Below, piece by piece: positions 35,454 to 47,400 of a DNA stretch of 64,000 nucleotides. Origin of the DNA: Tribonema minus (taxonomy: Eukaryota; Sar; Xanthophyceae; Tribonematales; Tribonemataceae); the NCBI GenBank assembly GCA_017506865.1, contig JAFCMP010000119.1, positions 168,289 through 232,288 of the forward strand. Reading direction: 5' to 3'. The notes beneath the pieces were generated by a model. The model searched no databases. It had not been told where the DNA came from and saw nothing but the letters and a program-made list of their open reading frames with translations. The first letter of the stretch is position 1. Every line of letters starts with the position of its first letter. Position numbers and translations under genes: made by a program.

Positions 35454-38400
35454 TGCCGCTGTGCTGCGCGCCGTCGCCGCTGCCGCTGCCGCTGCGCCGT
35501 GCGCCGCCGCCGCCGGCGGCGACGGCGGACTTGCAATCATGTCGACCCACGCGGGCGGCGCCTGGTCGCAGCCAAAGCAGCCGATGTACGTCATGACGGG
35601 CTGCCGGCGCAGGTCGACGCTCGGCGGCAGCGCGGCAGCAGCGCTCAGGTTCAGCAGCGTGTACGTGGTGAAGACGCGTGCGGGGGCGTCCGCGTTGAGC
35701 CGCGCCACCACGCGGTGCACCGCCGCACAGCGCAGGTTGCTGCGGGGGCACGGAGCGCGGGTCCGGGGGGGGGTGCCGGGGGGGGGGGGGCGTAAGGCGG
35801 GGGTGCAATGATGGGTGTGTAGGTGTGTAGGTGTGTTTGTGGCACAGGAGGTCAAGAACCTGCAGGGCCACCAGAGGCACCACTTTGGTGCATACTTTCG
35901 TACGATCTCATGCTGCACGACAACACGCTGGCGCGTGCACATGACGGAGTCGCGGGTGGGGGTTGGAGGGGGGGGGGGGCAGAATAACACATTGCGACAG
36001 GGGCACACAACCAGAATCAACGCCATTGGACAGTGTCACGCACCTGCACGTGCATATGCGCGCCGTGTCAGCGTCGTCCAGCGGCAGCTGTATCTAGTAC
36101 TTTACGTCTACAATACATCTACAATATATAAGTGCTATACATATATATATATAGACTATAGTATACATAACTATATACTTCGAAGCATGTATGCATATAC
36201 AACATATACATATAGTCTATATATATGCGTCACGCACCTGCACGTGCACATGCGCATCATGTCGGCTTCGTCTAGCGGCAGCGCGTCGCGGCCGCCCGCG
36301 AGGCGCAGCGCGTTGTACGCCAGCGCCAAGCGCCCGTAGTCGGCGCGGCGGCTCGCGCTGAGCAGCAGCGCTCCCGTCCTGCAAGAGTTGAAGTTGGGGG
36401 TGGTGTAGTGAAGTGCAAACGCCGCTTTTTTGAATGGTGTCTCGTATACTCTATGTACGAGAGACAACCAACTAATCAAACAAAAATGGTGTCATGTTGC
36501 ACGCCAAGCGCCCGTAGTCGGATCTGCGGCCCGCGCTGAGCAGCAGCGCGCCCGTCCTGCGAGGGTTGAAGTTGGGGGTGGTGTAGTGAAGTGCAAACGC
36601 CGCTTTTTTGAATGGTGTCTCGTATACTCTATGTACGAGAGACAACCAACTAATCAAACAAAAATGGTGTCATGTTGCACGCCAAGCGCCCGTAGTCGGA
36701 TCTGCGGCCCGCGCTGAGCAGCAGCGCGCCCGTCCTGCGAGGGTTGAAGAAGTGCGCAGGGGGGGTGTTGTAGTGCGTAAAGTTTTTCTAAACGCTGCTT
36801 TCTTGCAAAGTTCTCTTCGTAGACTCTACAGGATACAAGCATCTACAAAAAATTTCAACAAGTCACTTGCAAGTGTTGAAGTGGTGCGCAGGGATGTTGA
36901 AGAGCGTCGGGGGGTGCGCGGGTCATTGTGCGCAAGGGTGACAAAAGCAGCACGTGCTATGAAAAACGGCAGACTCAGGTGAGCATCTAGTACTGATGCA
37001 TGATCATGAATCACTTGAAAATACTTCAAGTGATTTGGTTAAATCTTCAATATGCGACTCACCAGTGGACGCTGTGGCGCGCCCCGCAGAAGCGAGCAGC
37101 CCATTAATAGTACTCCAAGTGGTTGTAGAAGCATTTATATAATGGTACTCCAAGTGGTTGTATTTTGATATGAGACTCGCCAGTGGCAGCGTTGTGCGCC
37201 CCGCAGAAGCCCATAATAAACTTGAAGTGGTTGAAACCTCAATATGAGACTCACCAGTGAACGCTGTGCCGCGCCCCGCAGAAACGCAGCAGCCCGGGCG
37301 ACGTGCACAGCGTGCGCACAAAGCTCAGCAGCGCCTCCAGCGCGCCCTCCTGAGGAACGACAAACACACCACAGTGCTCAGGGAGTGAGGTGTATAATAA
37401 AATTGATTGATTTTCGGTCTTATGTAAGGACGCAAAATGATTTTTTACTCTGAAATAATCGCCTCAGGAGAAAGGTGTACTGTTCGACGATTCTCGATCA
37501 TGTAGAGCGCGAAAGGTTCTTGATGTCTCATGATTCTCGCTTAGGTGCGCAAAAAAAAATTTAAAAATGGTGGATGTCAAGCTTTTGCTACCAATATCTA
37601 CTTCGAAGTAGAAGTACATAAGAAGTGCCCGGAGGAGCGCGCCCTAAAGCTCTCAAGGGCATCGCCCTGGCGCGCTTACGCTCGGCACTGTCGGCAGCGC
37701 TCCACATGGCGTACTCTGGCCGTGTCATGACACACATGGCAGAATCCAGGGGGGGGGGGCACATGGAGGAGGACGTAGGGGAGGACCCCGAAATGCCATT
37801 TGGCGGCGGCGGCGTTTGAGTGGTTGTCGTTGCGACACTTTCAGACTGTCATACAACATGTAGATTCCTTACAGCTAGATGTCAATCATCTGGCCTTTTT
37901 CGCGCCCTGAGTGAGAATTAATAAAAAGTACATAAATGAAAACGAATCAAAAGATCGTAGAGCTGTAGGTGACAAGGGATGGTTAGCCGCAAGTGCCTTC
38001 CACCAATAACTGTGGTCGCCGCTGCTGCAGCAATTGGCCACGAGTCCAACAGTACCACCGTATCCACCAGTCAAAAGTCTTCTGTGTGCAAGCTTTTAGC
38101 GTTCGAGGCATGGGTGTTCAGTATTGGAAAGGTCTTACGTGTTCGGTAGGCCAGCTCCAGCCGGCTGCCCAACACAGAGGTTCAGCAGCTATCTTGTGAA
38201 CGCCTTGAAAGTGTCTCAACGCGCATTGACGGTTTCTTGTGTAATTCTGGTATTTCAGACCTACCGCTGAGGGCGCGGTCACCACCGAGGCGCCTACTCG
38301 CAGCAGTATACATCTTGAGACTTGAAGTTGTCAGCGCTCAACAAGTTGTCCGCAACGCTCAGCGCTCTCGCTCGCCTCGTCGCCCCGCGAGCAGTCGAAG

Positions 38401-41400
38401 GGATACGGCGTCCCACGCCGCCGGCAGCTCTCACCACCGAAGTGCCTGCACGCGTGACTCAGTATAATGTTCATTCTTGAAGTTTTCTAAGCTCAGGTTG
38501 TCGTCAACGCTCAGCGCTCACCTCGTCGCCCGCCAGCAGCCGCAGGAAAATCGCGTCCCACGCCGCAGGCAGCGTCAGCGCGCAGGAACGCCTGCTCGCA
38601 GCAGTATATATATCCACACTTGAAGTTTTCACCGCTCAACAAGCCGTCAGCAACGCTCAGAGTTGTCAGCAACGCTCAGCGCTCTCGCTCGCCTCGTCGC
38701 CCCGCGAGCAGCCGCAGAAAGACGGCGCCCCACGCCGCCGGCAGCGCTCACCACCGGGGCGCCTACTCGCAGCAGCATGTATCTTCATGCCATGCTTGAA
38801 GTTGTCACCGCGCTCAACAAGCTGTCAGCAACGCTCAGCAACCTCGCGCACCTCGTCGCCCGCGAGCAGCCGCAGAAAGATGGCGTCCCACGCCGCCGGC
38901 AGCGCGAGCGCGCAGGGGCGCGAGAGCACGTCCGTGCGCAGGCCGGCGGCGAGGCGCTCCATGGTGACGCTCAGGCGCGCTGCGGAGCGCTGCAGCAGCT
39001 CAAACTTCAAGTCTGCTGCGGGGTCGCCGTACATGGCAATGGCCATGTGCATCATCTGAGGGGGGGGGGGGGGGGGGGGTAGGGGGGGGGGCTGTGTGAG
39101 TGGCAGCTGACCCTGACCCTAACGCTGATTCATGCCGCTGGTGTGACCCAAACTTCAAGTCCGCTGCGGGGTCGCCGCGATTGCCATGTGCATCATCTGG
39201 GGGGAGGGGGGGGGGGGCAATGGGGGGGACAGGGGGGGCTGTGTGCGTGGCAGCTGACCCTAACCCTAGCCCTTACTCTAGCCCTGATGTGACACGAGTT
39301 CTACCTCGAATATTTGCAGAGGGCCTGCTTCATGCATGCGCGTTCGTCATGTTCAGCCTAACGCTAACCGCATGGGTTGGGCGTAACTGCGCATTCCCAG
39401 TACACGGCATCAGTGACACGTCTGAGCCCAGTACTGCGTCACGGCTAAGCGACTCAACTTTTATTAGAGTTGTCAGCCGACCACCGGCTAAGCCGGTCGG
39501 CTTTGGCTAGCCGGTGTAGCTGGTTAGCCGAGCTGATCGATACCCCGGCTTTTTGTCAGCTTTTCTTGAAAAATGCGCAATGCAGCCAAGAGCACGAGCT
39601 GCTGGAGTGACTTCAGGCACCCAAGGAAGCGGTTAGGTGCCTTACATATGGCAACGGACCATGCAGCCTCTACAATGCTGCCTATACACGAATCACCGTT
39701 TTCTGACTCACGCAACAAACACACCAGCGATGCGCAGAGCTGATGCTGTTGATGTAGTCTGCTGAGCATGGCAGTGCGGAAAGCATTCGTCACACGTACT
39801 GCCGCGAAGGCGTAAAGTACAGGCCAAGAACGCAAGCCTAGACCAACTTCAACTCTGAATTGAACCGAGCTGAGTGTGGAACCGTGGCCACCATGGTGCC
39901 TGCGCGCTCGTATACGTATGCTCTAGGGTGGCTGCCTGAGCAGCGTCGGTACTGCATCAGCCTTACAGTGTCAGTTGAGTGCCAGTGTCGTGAAAACTGA
40001 GGCTCGTAAGGAGCCAAGGAGAGTGAAATGATCAACAACAAAAAAAACGCTGCGGGGCCGACGCCGACACCGTTAAAAGCCGGTCCAATCTCCTAAGCCG
40101 GCCAAAAGCCGGTGGAAAGCCGGCTCATATATCAAGCATCGGCTAGCCGGTGTAGCCGAGCCGATCAGGACCCCGTTCACGGAAAAGCCGACAAGAGGCA
40201 TCGGCTGACAAATCTAACTTTTATGAAAAATTCATCTTCAACATTGAAGTTCACCTGGACCACGCGCCCATGTATCCCCACGATCAGAGAGAGGATACGG
40301 ATTTGAAGTTTGGTGCATATTCAGGAGTTCAACTGAACAGCGGTGCCGTGCAATCCTCACGATGCGAAGCCGAGACGCACCGCTGCAAAAAATAGAGAAA
40401 AAAACCATCTTCAACTTTGAAGTTCACCTGGACCACGCGCCTCGTGTATGCCCATAACCAGAGACAGGATACGGTCGCACTCAAGTTGAAGTTTTCCTGG
40501 AACACCACCGCCTCGTCATGCGCAGCCAAGACTACCCCGAAAAGCAGCCAAGACTACCCAACAAAAAATCCATGTTCAACTTTGAAGTTCACCTGGACCA
40601 CGCGCCCGTGTATGCCCATGATCAGAGACAGGATGCGTCCGCCGCCGCCGCCGCGTTCAACGGCGAGCGACAGGCTCTCCGCGTCCGCCGCAGCAGCGCT
40701 CAGGCCCCCGAGCTGCGCCAGCGCGGCCGCGACAACGGCGCCCGGCCGCTGCGGTTGGATCTACAGGCGTATGGCGCGAGAGCACGGAATGAGGGACAAT
40801 TTGTTCTTATGACTTCTTCTTTATTCATAACCTTTATTGTTAAAATGGTGGTGCAGTAGCGCTCAGGCCCCCGAGCTGCGCCAGCGCGGCCGCGACAACG
40901 GCGCCCAGCCGCTGCAGTTGAAGCTGCAGGGACGGCATTTGGTGCGAAATTAGCAGGGGTTATCACGACTCCACCCCCGGAGTCGGCCAACGACTCCGCT
41001 CCGACTCCGACTCCGCTCCGGCCGGAGCGGAGTCGGAGTCGTTCGGCATATCTCATTGCTCCGCGGAGTCGGAGTCGGAGTCGTTCGCCGAGCAAGTTGC
41101 TGCGGCCGGAGTCGGAGCGGAGTCGTACAGTTGCTCCGGAGCGAAGGGCCCTGACTCCTTTTGTTGAGCACGCGTTGAGCACGCATGCAGCATATTTCGG
41201 TGCATGCGGTACAACGCAGTGCTGGGTTGTGGCTCCAAGTGACACAGAGACAGGCAATACCTAGTTTGAGGAGGAGATGGCTGCTAAAAGGCAGGGTCGG
41301 AGTCGCACCGGAGTCGTCGCTGACTCCGTTCCGACTCCGCTCCGGCTGGAGCGGAGTCGGAGTCGTTCGGGCCATTGCTTTGCTCCTCGGAGTCGGAGTC

Positions 41401-44400
41401 GGAGTCCTACAGCGATGGGTGCCAGCTCCCTGGAGCGGAGTCGGAGTCGTAGGCAAATGAGTCACAGCTCCGCGGAGCGGAGTCGGAGTCGTACAGATAT
41501 TGAGGAGTCGTGATAAACCCTGGAAATTAGGGCCTAATTCGGGGAGGTATATTTACATATAAATTGTTATTTTTGATGACTTCTTATAACACCATAGTGT
41601 TGCAGCAGCGCTCAGGCCTGGAGCTGCGCCAGCGCAGCCGCGACAACAGCACCCGGCCGCTGCGGTTGGAGCTGCAGGCGTATGGTGCCAAAGTAGGGAA
41701 TCATTCGGAGAGGTGGACTTTATACGTGAAGTTTGTTCTTGTCATACAGAACTTAATGACATAGTGAACCGCAGCAGCGCTCAGGCCCCCGAGCTACTCC
41801 AGCGCGGCCGCGACAACGGCGCCCGGCCGCTGCGGTTGGAGCTGCAGGGGCGGCAGTTGGTGCTAAATCAGGGACAATTTATTCTGAAAACTACTTGTTT
41901 ACAAAATATAGTGCCGCAGCAGCGCTTGGCCCCCGAGCTGCGCCAGCGCGGCCGTGACAACAGCGCCCGGCCGTTGCGGTTGAAGCTTTAATACTACAAC
42001 AAAATAATAAATACGTCCCGCTTTCAATATAGCAAGGAGCCACCAACAAGAAATTTAGCGGCCGCTGAGCACTGGCGCACCTGGTCGACGTCACCCGCCT
42101 CGGAAGGGGGTGCGTGAGGCGCGGCAGGCCCTTGCTTGTGTGTAAGTTTAAAACGCCGACGACAATACGCCCTGCTTTGTTGAAACTTCAATCTAAAAAC
42201 GAAGAGTGGGCTGTTTTGCGCGGCTGTGCGCTGGCGCACCTGGTCGACTCCCCCCGCCTCTGAAGGGAAGTGCGTGAGGTGCGGCAGGCCCTCCACGTCC
42301 GGCGCGAGCGTGAGCAGCAGCGAGCCGGGCCGCCCCTCGCCCGTGTCCTTGTACTGCGGCGGGCTCAATCTGCGCCACCAAAGAAGTTACTACGCAAGTT
42401 AGTTGGAGTGTTGTGCGACTGTATACATGGCCGCCCCTCGCTCGTGTCCTTGTACTGCGGCGGGCTCGATCTGCGTCACCAAAAAAGTTACTGTTGAAGT
42501 TAGCTACTTCTAAATGATTATTTAACATCGTTGTTTCGGCGAAATACACGGCCTGCCCTCGCGTGTGTCCTCGTACTGCGGCTGCGTCGCCAAAGAAGTA
42601 CTGTTGGAATCAGCTGGAGTATCTTGTTGATCCGACGATGTACACGGCCGGCCCCCTCGCCGGCCGGGGGGTGTTCGGGGGACTACGCAACCGGGAGGTG
42701 TTCAGGGAATTACAACGGGCACGCAGTCATGTAGTCTGCTCCCAGAGGCGGCAGGGAAAATACCATTTCCCCCCTTTCCTTCCCCACACAACAAATGCCG
42801 ATCCATCGTGACCGCAAGAACGCTGCCTGCCGGAATTTATACAAAATAAGCATAAATCAACCCAAATAAAAATAGCGAAACCATGGAATTGGTCCAGTCT
42901 AATTTGTTTAATTGGCCGCTCTAGTGCTTCTTGTGCGTCTGTTGTGATGTATCATCTGCGCCACTCCGCCTTGTGGAAACCATAAGCACGCCACGTGGCA
43001 CACACCTAAACTCTCACCCTGACCCTAACATCCTCTCGAGGTCAGCAATCTAGTGGTCTCTTGGCCATGGCATGTTGAAGCCACACACGTGCCAAACACC
43101 TGTCGCTGAAGCTATTGAAGTTGGCTACTTGCACATTTCCCGTGTTCAGTGTGTGAACTTCAAGTAGCAGTCGCTCAATGACTTGAAGGTGTGCTGCTGC
43201 CGCAACCATCTGCAAGGTATTGAAGTCGGCTGAATCCGACGAGTTCAGTGTGTGAGCTTCAACTTCAATCTCTACTTCAAGTGGGTGTGCTCCTGCCGCA
43301 ACCTATATTTGCAAGGTTTGGAAGGCGACCGGACCCGCCCAAGTTCGAGCTTAAACTTCAATACCAATCTTCAAGTGGCAGTCACTCAACGATTGAATGT
43401 GTGCTCCTGTCTTAGAAATGTTCAAGGTATTGTGGTCGAGTGAATAAGCCGAGTTCAGTGCGTGAATTTCAGTTGTAACTTCAGCTTCAAGTGGCAGTCA
43501 CTCACCGATGGAAGATGTGCTCCTGCCGCAATCATGTTCAAGGTACTAGGGTCAGCTGAAAGCATCAATTTCAGTGTGTGAGCTTCAAGTGTCAACCACT
43601 CACCGATGGAAGATAGTGCTCCTGCTGCAACCATGTGCAAGATTTTGAAGTCGACTAAATTTGTCAGAGTTCATGCTTCAACTTCAACCTCAACTTCAGG
43701 TGACTCACCGATGGAAGGTGTGCTGCAGTCGGTGCAGCGCAACGGCCTTTGCATCCGGATCGCTGTCGAGGTACAGGCCAGAGTTATCCACCATGACGCG
43801 CAGAACCTGATTGGGCGTGCACATGATTTGCGCATACGCGAGCGGACGTCTGGCGGTAGTCAGCATCAACAGGGACTGAGAGCCACCATGACAAACAGAC
43901 TCTGATTGGACGCGCCAACAGTTTGCGCATACGCGCGCGGGCACCTGGTGGCAGTCAGTACTAATATCATTGATTCAATAAGGATCGAGACCCGCCATCG
44001 CGCGTAGAATCTGATTGGATGCGTAAATGGTTTGCGCATATGCGCAGGTTTATCAACTGGGAGTGCGAGACCCGTCATGACGTGCAGTACCTGGTTGAGC
44101 GTACGCATATTTTGCGCATGCGTGCGCAGGCGCCTGGTGGTAGTATCAACAAGGAGCGCGACCCGCCATGAAGTGTGGAATCAGATTGGGGCAGTCTGCA
44201 AAACCTCAAGTTGCGAACTTGCCTCGAGCAGCCCTCATCTCGTCATTGATGTCCCAGCCGCTGCGCGTGTGCAGCTGGCGGCGCGTTCAACGTACAGCAA
44301 TCATGCAAAAGTTCAGGTCATGGAATCGCCTCGAGGGCGAGCCTCGACTTCCACATACGGCAGTCATGCAAAACTTCAAGTTGTGATTTGCCTCAAGCGC

Positions 44401-47400
44401 GTACCCTCTTGTCGTCGACGTGCACCCCGCATGTCTATGAAACCCAACGTCGATACTTTGAAGTATACATTCTTGCGACAGTACAAAACTTCAAGTCGTG
44501 AACTTGCCTCAAAGCGCGACCCTCGTCTTGTCGTCGAACTGCGGCGCGGCGCCCAGCCGCTGCGCGCATGCAGCTGGCAGCGCCTTCAACATACGGCGGT
44601 CATGCAAAACTTCAGGTCCTGGACTCGCCTCGAGGGCCACCCTCAACTTCAACATACATCGCTCATGCAAAACTTCAAGCCGTGACTTGCCTCAAGCGCG
44701 ACCCCCGTCTCGTCGTCGAACTGCGGCGCGGCGCCCCAGCCGCTGCGCGCATGCAGCTGGCAGCGCCTTCAACATACGGCGGGTACCTCGAGGGCGACCC
44801 TCAACTTCAATATACATCGCTCATGCAAAACTTCAAGCTGTGACTCGCCTCAAGCGCGACACTCGTCTCGTCGTCGATCTGCGGCGCGGCGTCCCAGCCG
44901 CTGCTGCACGCGTGCAGCTGGCGGCGCCGCTCGCTGATAGCCCACGCCACATTCGTTGCGCGGTGGAAGGACATGAAGAACCTGCAGCGCGCGCATCATG
45001 GATCATGAATTTCATGAACAAATCGCCACGATTCATGAATCGTTAATCATGAGTGAGGTTTGCGCAGAGTGCGCGCCATCAGATATCGTGTCGGGGAAGA
45101 GAGGACGCGCCTTCGGAGAAAGGATACCCTGCACGAGTGTTATCGGAGTGAATGACTACTTAGTACTTCTAGTAATCTTGGGTGAGTTGAATGCTCAAGT
45201 AGTGAAAGGAAACGAAAAACCTGCAGCACGAGCATGGGCTGCTATGAAAACTTCAAGTTCCAAGATACTCGCTGTTGAAGTATTCATTGAGTAACTCTTT
45301 TACAGATTTGATCTAGCCCATACCCCAAAGCCCTCATAATATCAACTGCAAACCTAACCTCATGTCTAGAGTGAGCCATGCCAGCTGCTCGCGCGGAGCG
45401 AGACAACTGCCGATGAGATGACCTGCAGTTCAAATACAACCAGTGTCATCCACACGCTGCCTTGATCAAGCAACATCAGGAGAACACCAATGGAGACACT
45501 AGAGACCGGGGTTTGCCTAGTCACACGCAATCCGTTACACACATTGCAAGGAAAAAGCAAAGTACAATCAAACGACGAATTCCACGTCCCTCTAACAGCA
45601 TGGCGGCATAAGTGTGTGAGGAACTGAAAGCGCTGGAGCACAATCACGCCCGCGCGCTTCGCTGTAGAGTTGAAGTAGGGGTTAGCCTGGGTGGTGAAGG
45701 AGGGTTTGCATGGCGCGCAGTTGGCCAGCTGCGCAGCAGTCAATCGCCACACCGCTCAGCGAATGCGAAATGCGGCTGCGTACCACTGCACATCGCCTGG
45801 AAAGACGCGCCGCCCCATTGAGTCACAGATCAATGAATCAGAGTCGCAGGCGAGTCAGGTGTAAAAAAACGCACCCCGCATAGTCCTCCAGGTGCAGCTG
45901 CAGCCACGCGAGCAGCATGTACGCGCGCAGCAGCTGCGGCGCCGGCCGCTCGCCGCCGCGGCCGCCGCCTCCACCACCCCCTCCCCCACCGCTCCCCCCG
46001 CCGCCGCCGCCGCCGTCGCCGCCGCCGCCGCCGTCGCCGCCGCCGCCGCCGTCGCCGCCGCCGCCGCCGTCGCCGCCGCCACCACTTTCCCCGCCGCCGC
46101 CGCCGCCAAAGCCACTGCCGCCGCTGGCGCTTCCTCCGCCGCCGCCGCCGCCGCCGCCGCCGCGGCACAGCTCCAGCGCCGCGAACGCGCAGGCAACGTA
46201 GACGTGCACGTCCGCCGCCGCCGCGCCGCAGCGCTGCCGCACGAGCGCGCCCAGCGCGATGCCCGTCCACAGCAGCGCCTCGTCCGCGGCGGCGGCGGCA
46301 GCGGCGGCGACGGCGGCGGCGGCGGTGGCACTGGGTGTCATGGCGCGGCTGAGCCCGCGCGCGCCATGCGTGAGGAGGCGCAGGCACGTGCCGTGGAGGT
46401 CCTCGTGGAGCGCGGGCATGAGGCCCTGCGAGGGGGGGGGGGTTAGGTGGGTAGCAGCGTGGGGTTGGTGATGATCAGAGGCGGCAGCGCTCAGCGGGCT
46501 CGTGCGGGATAGATGGGGTAGGTAGGTAGGTAGGTAGCATTGTGGGTTCTTGGGACAGTGTGTGTGTGTGGGGGGGGGGGGGGGGGGTAGGTAGCAGCGG
46601 GGGTTGGTGATGATCGGCGGCGATGATCAGCGGCGACAGCGCTCAACAGGCTCGTGTGGGGTAGGCAGGTAGACAGCAGCGTGGTGTTGGGACAGGGGGG
46701 GTGGGTGTGGGGGGGGGGGAGGGGGCGTTCTGCATCATGGCAACGCTCGGGGCGTCGCCATCGCGCGAGAGAGAGCAAGCACGGGAAGCCCTGCGCACAG
46801 GTTGTGATGCTGCTGTGTGTCACGCAATCGCTGTGAACCCGCGTGTCGCCCGGTCATTGTGGTGCTCTGCAAGTCGCGCCAAGACGTTACCGCCTTGTTG
46901 TTGCTCTGGCGGCGTACACGATTCTTGCAAGTGCATTATCGTAATCTTGAAGTAAGACTCGAAGAAAACTTCATGCGATCGCTGCGAACCCGCGTATCGC
47001 CCATCAGTCACTTTGGTGCTCTGCGGATCACGCCAAGACGTCACCGCCTCGTAGTGGCACTGGCGGCGACCACGAAGGCGATGCACGGCGTCTGTCAACG
47101 GGCCCCGTGGCACGCCCATGCAAGTCATCTCTGTTGAACACACGGGCTTGGCCCAGTGTTTTGACGGTTTGCAGTGACAGTTACAGCGGTCACGGAACCG
47201 ATGCTTCACACGCGAGTCTGGTATCAGTGATACAGGCTTCAAGAGACAGCGAGACGTGCCACGCTCATCTCACACGTCAGAGGGACCCGCTGCAAGTGGG
47301 CGCGCTCGGCCTCGCGCCCCTGCAGTTCTCTGAAGTTGAAGTTGAACTTTAGCAAACAGCCGCATGCGTGCTGCGCTCGCACCCGTACGCCTGCAGGAAC

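Noticed and set aside
34281-35811. Several plus-strand open frames of 170-310 codons
   Set aside because: They are antisense to transcription factor exon 11 and its edge copies. GCC/GCG triplet runs open all frames here.
45892-46446. Pro/Ala-rich plus-strand frames
   Set aside because: Antisense to the poly-Gly part of transcription factor exon 3, which has splice signals and in-phase neighbours.
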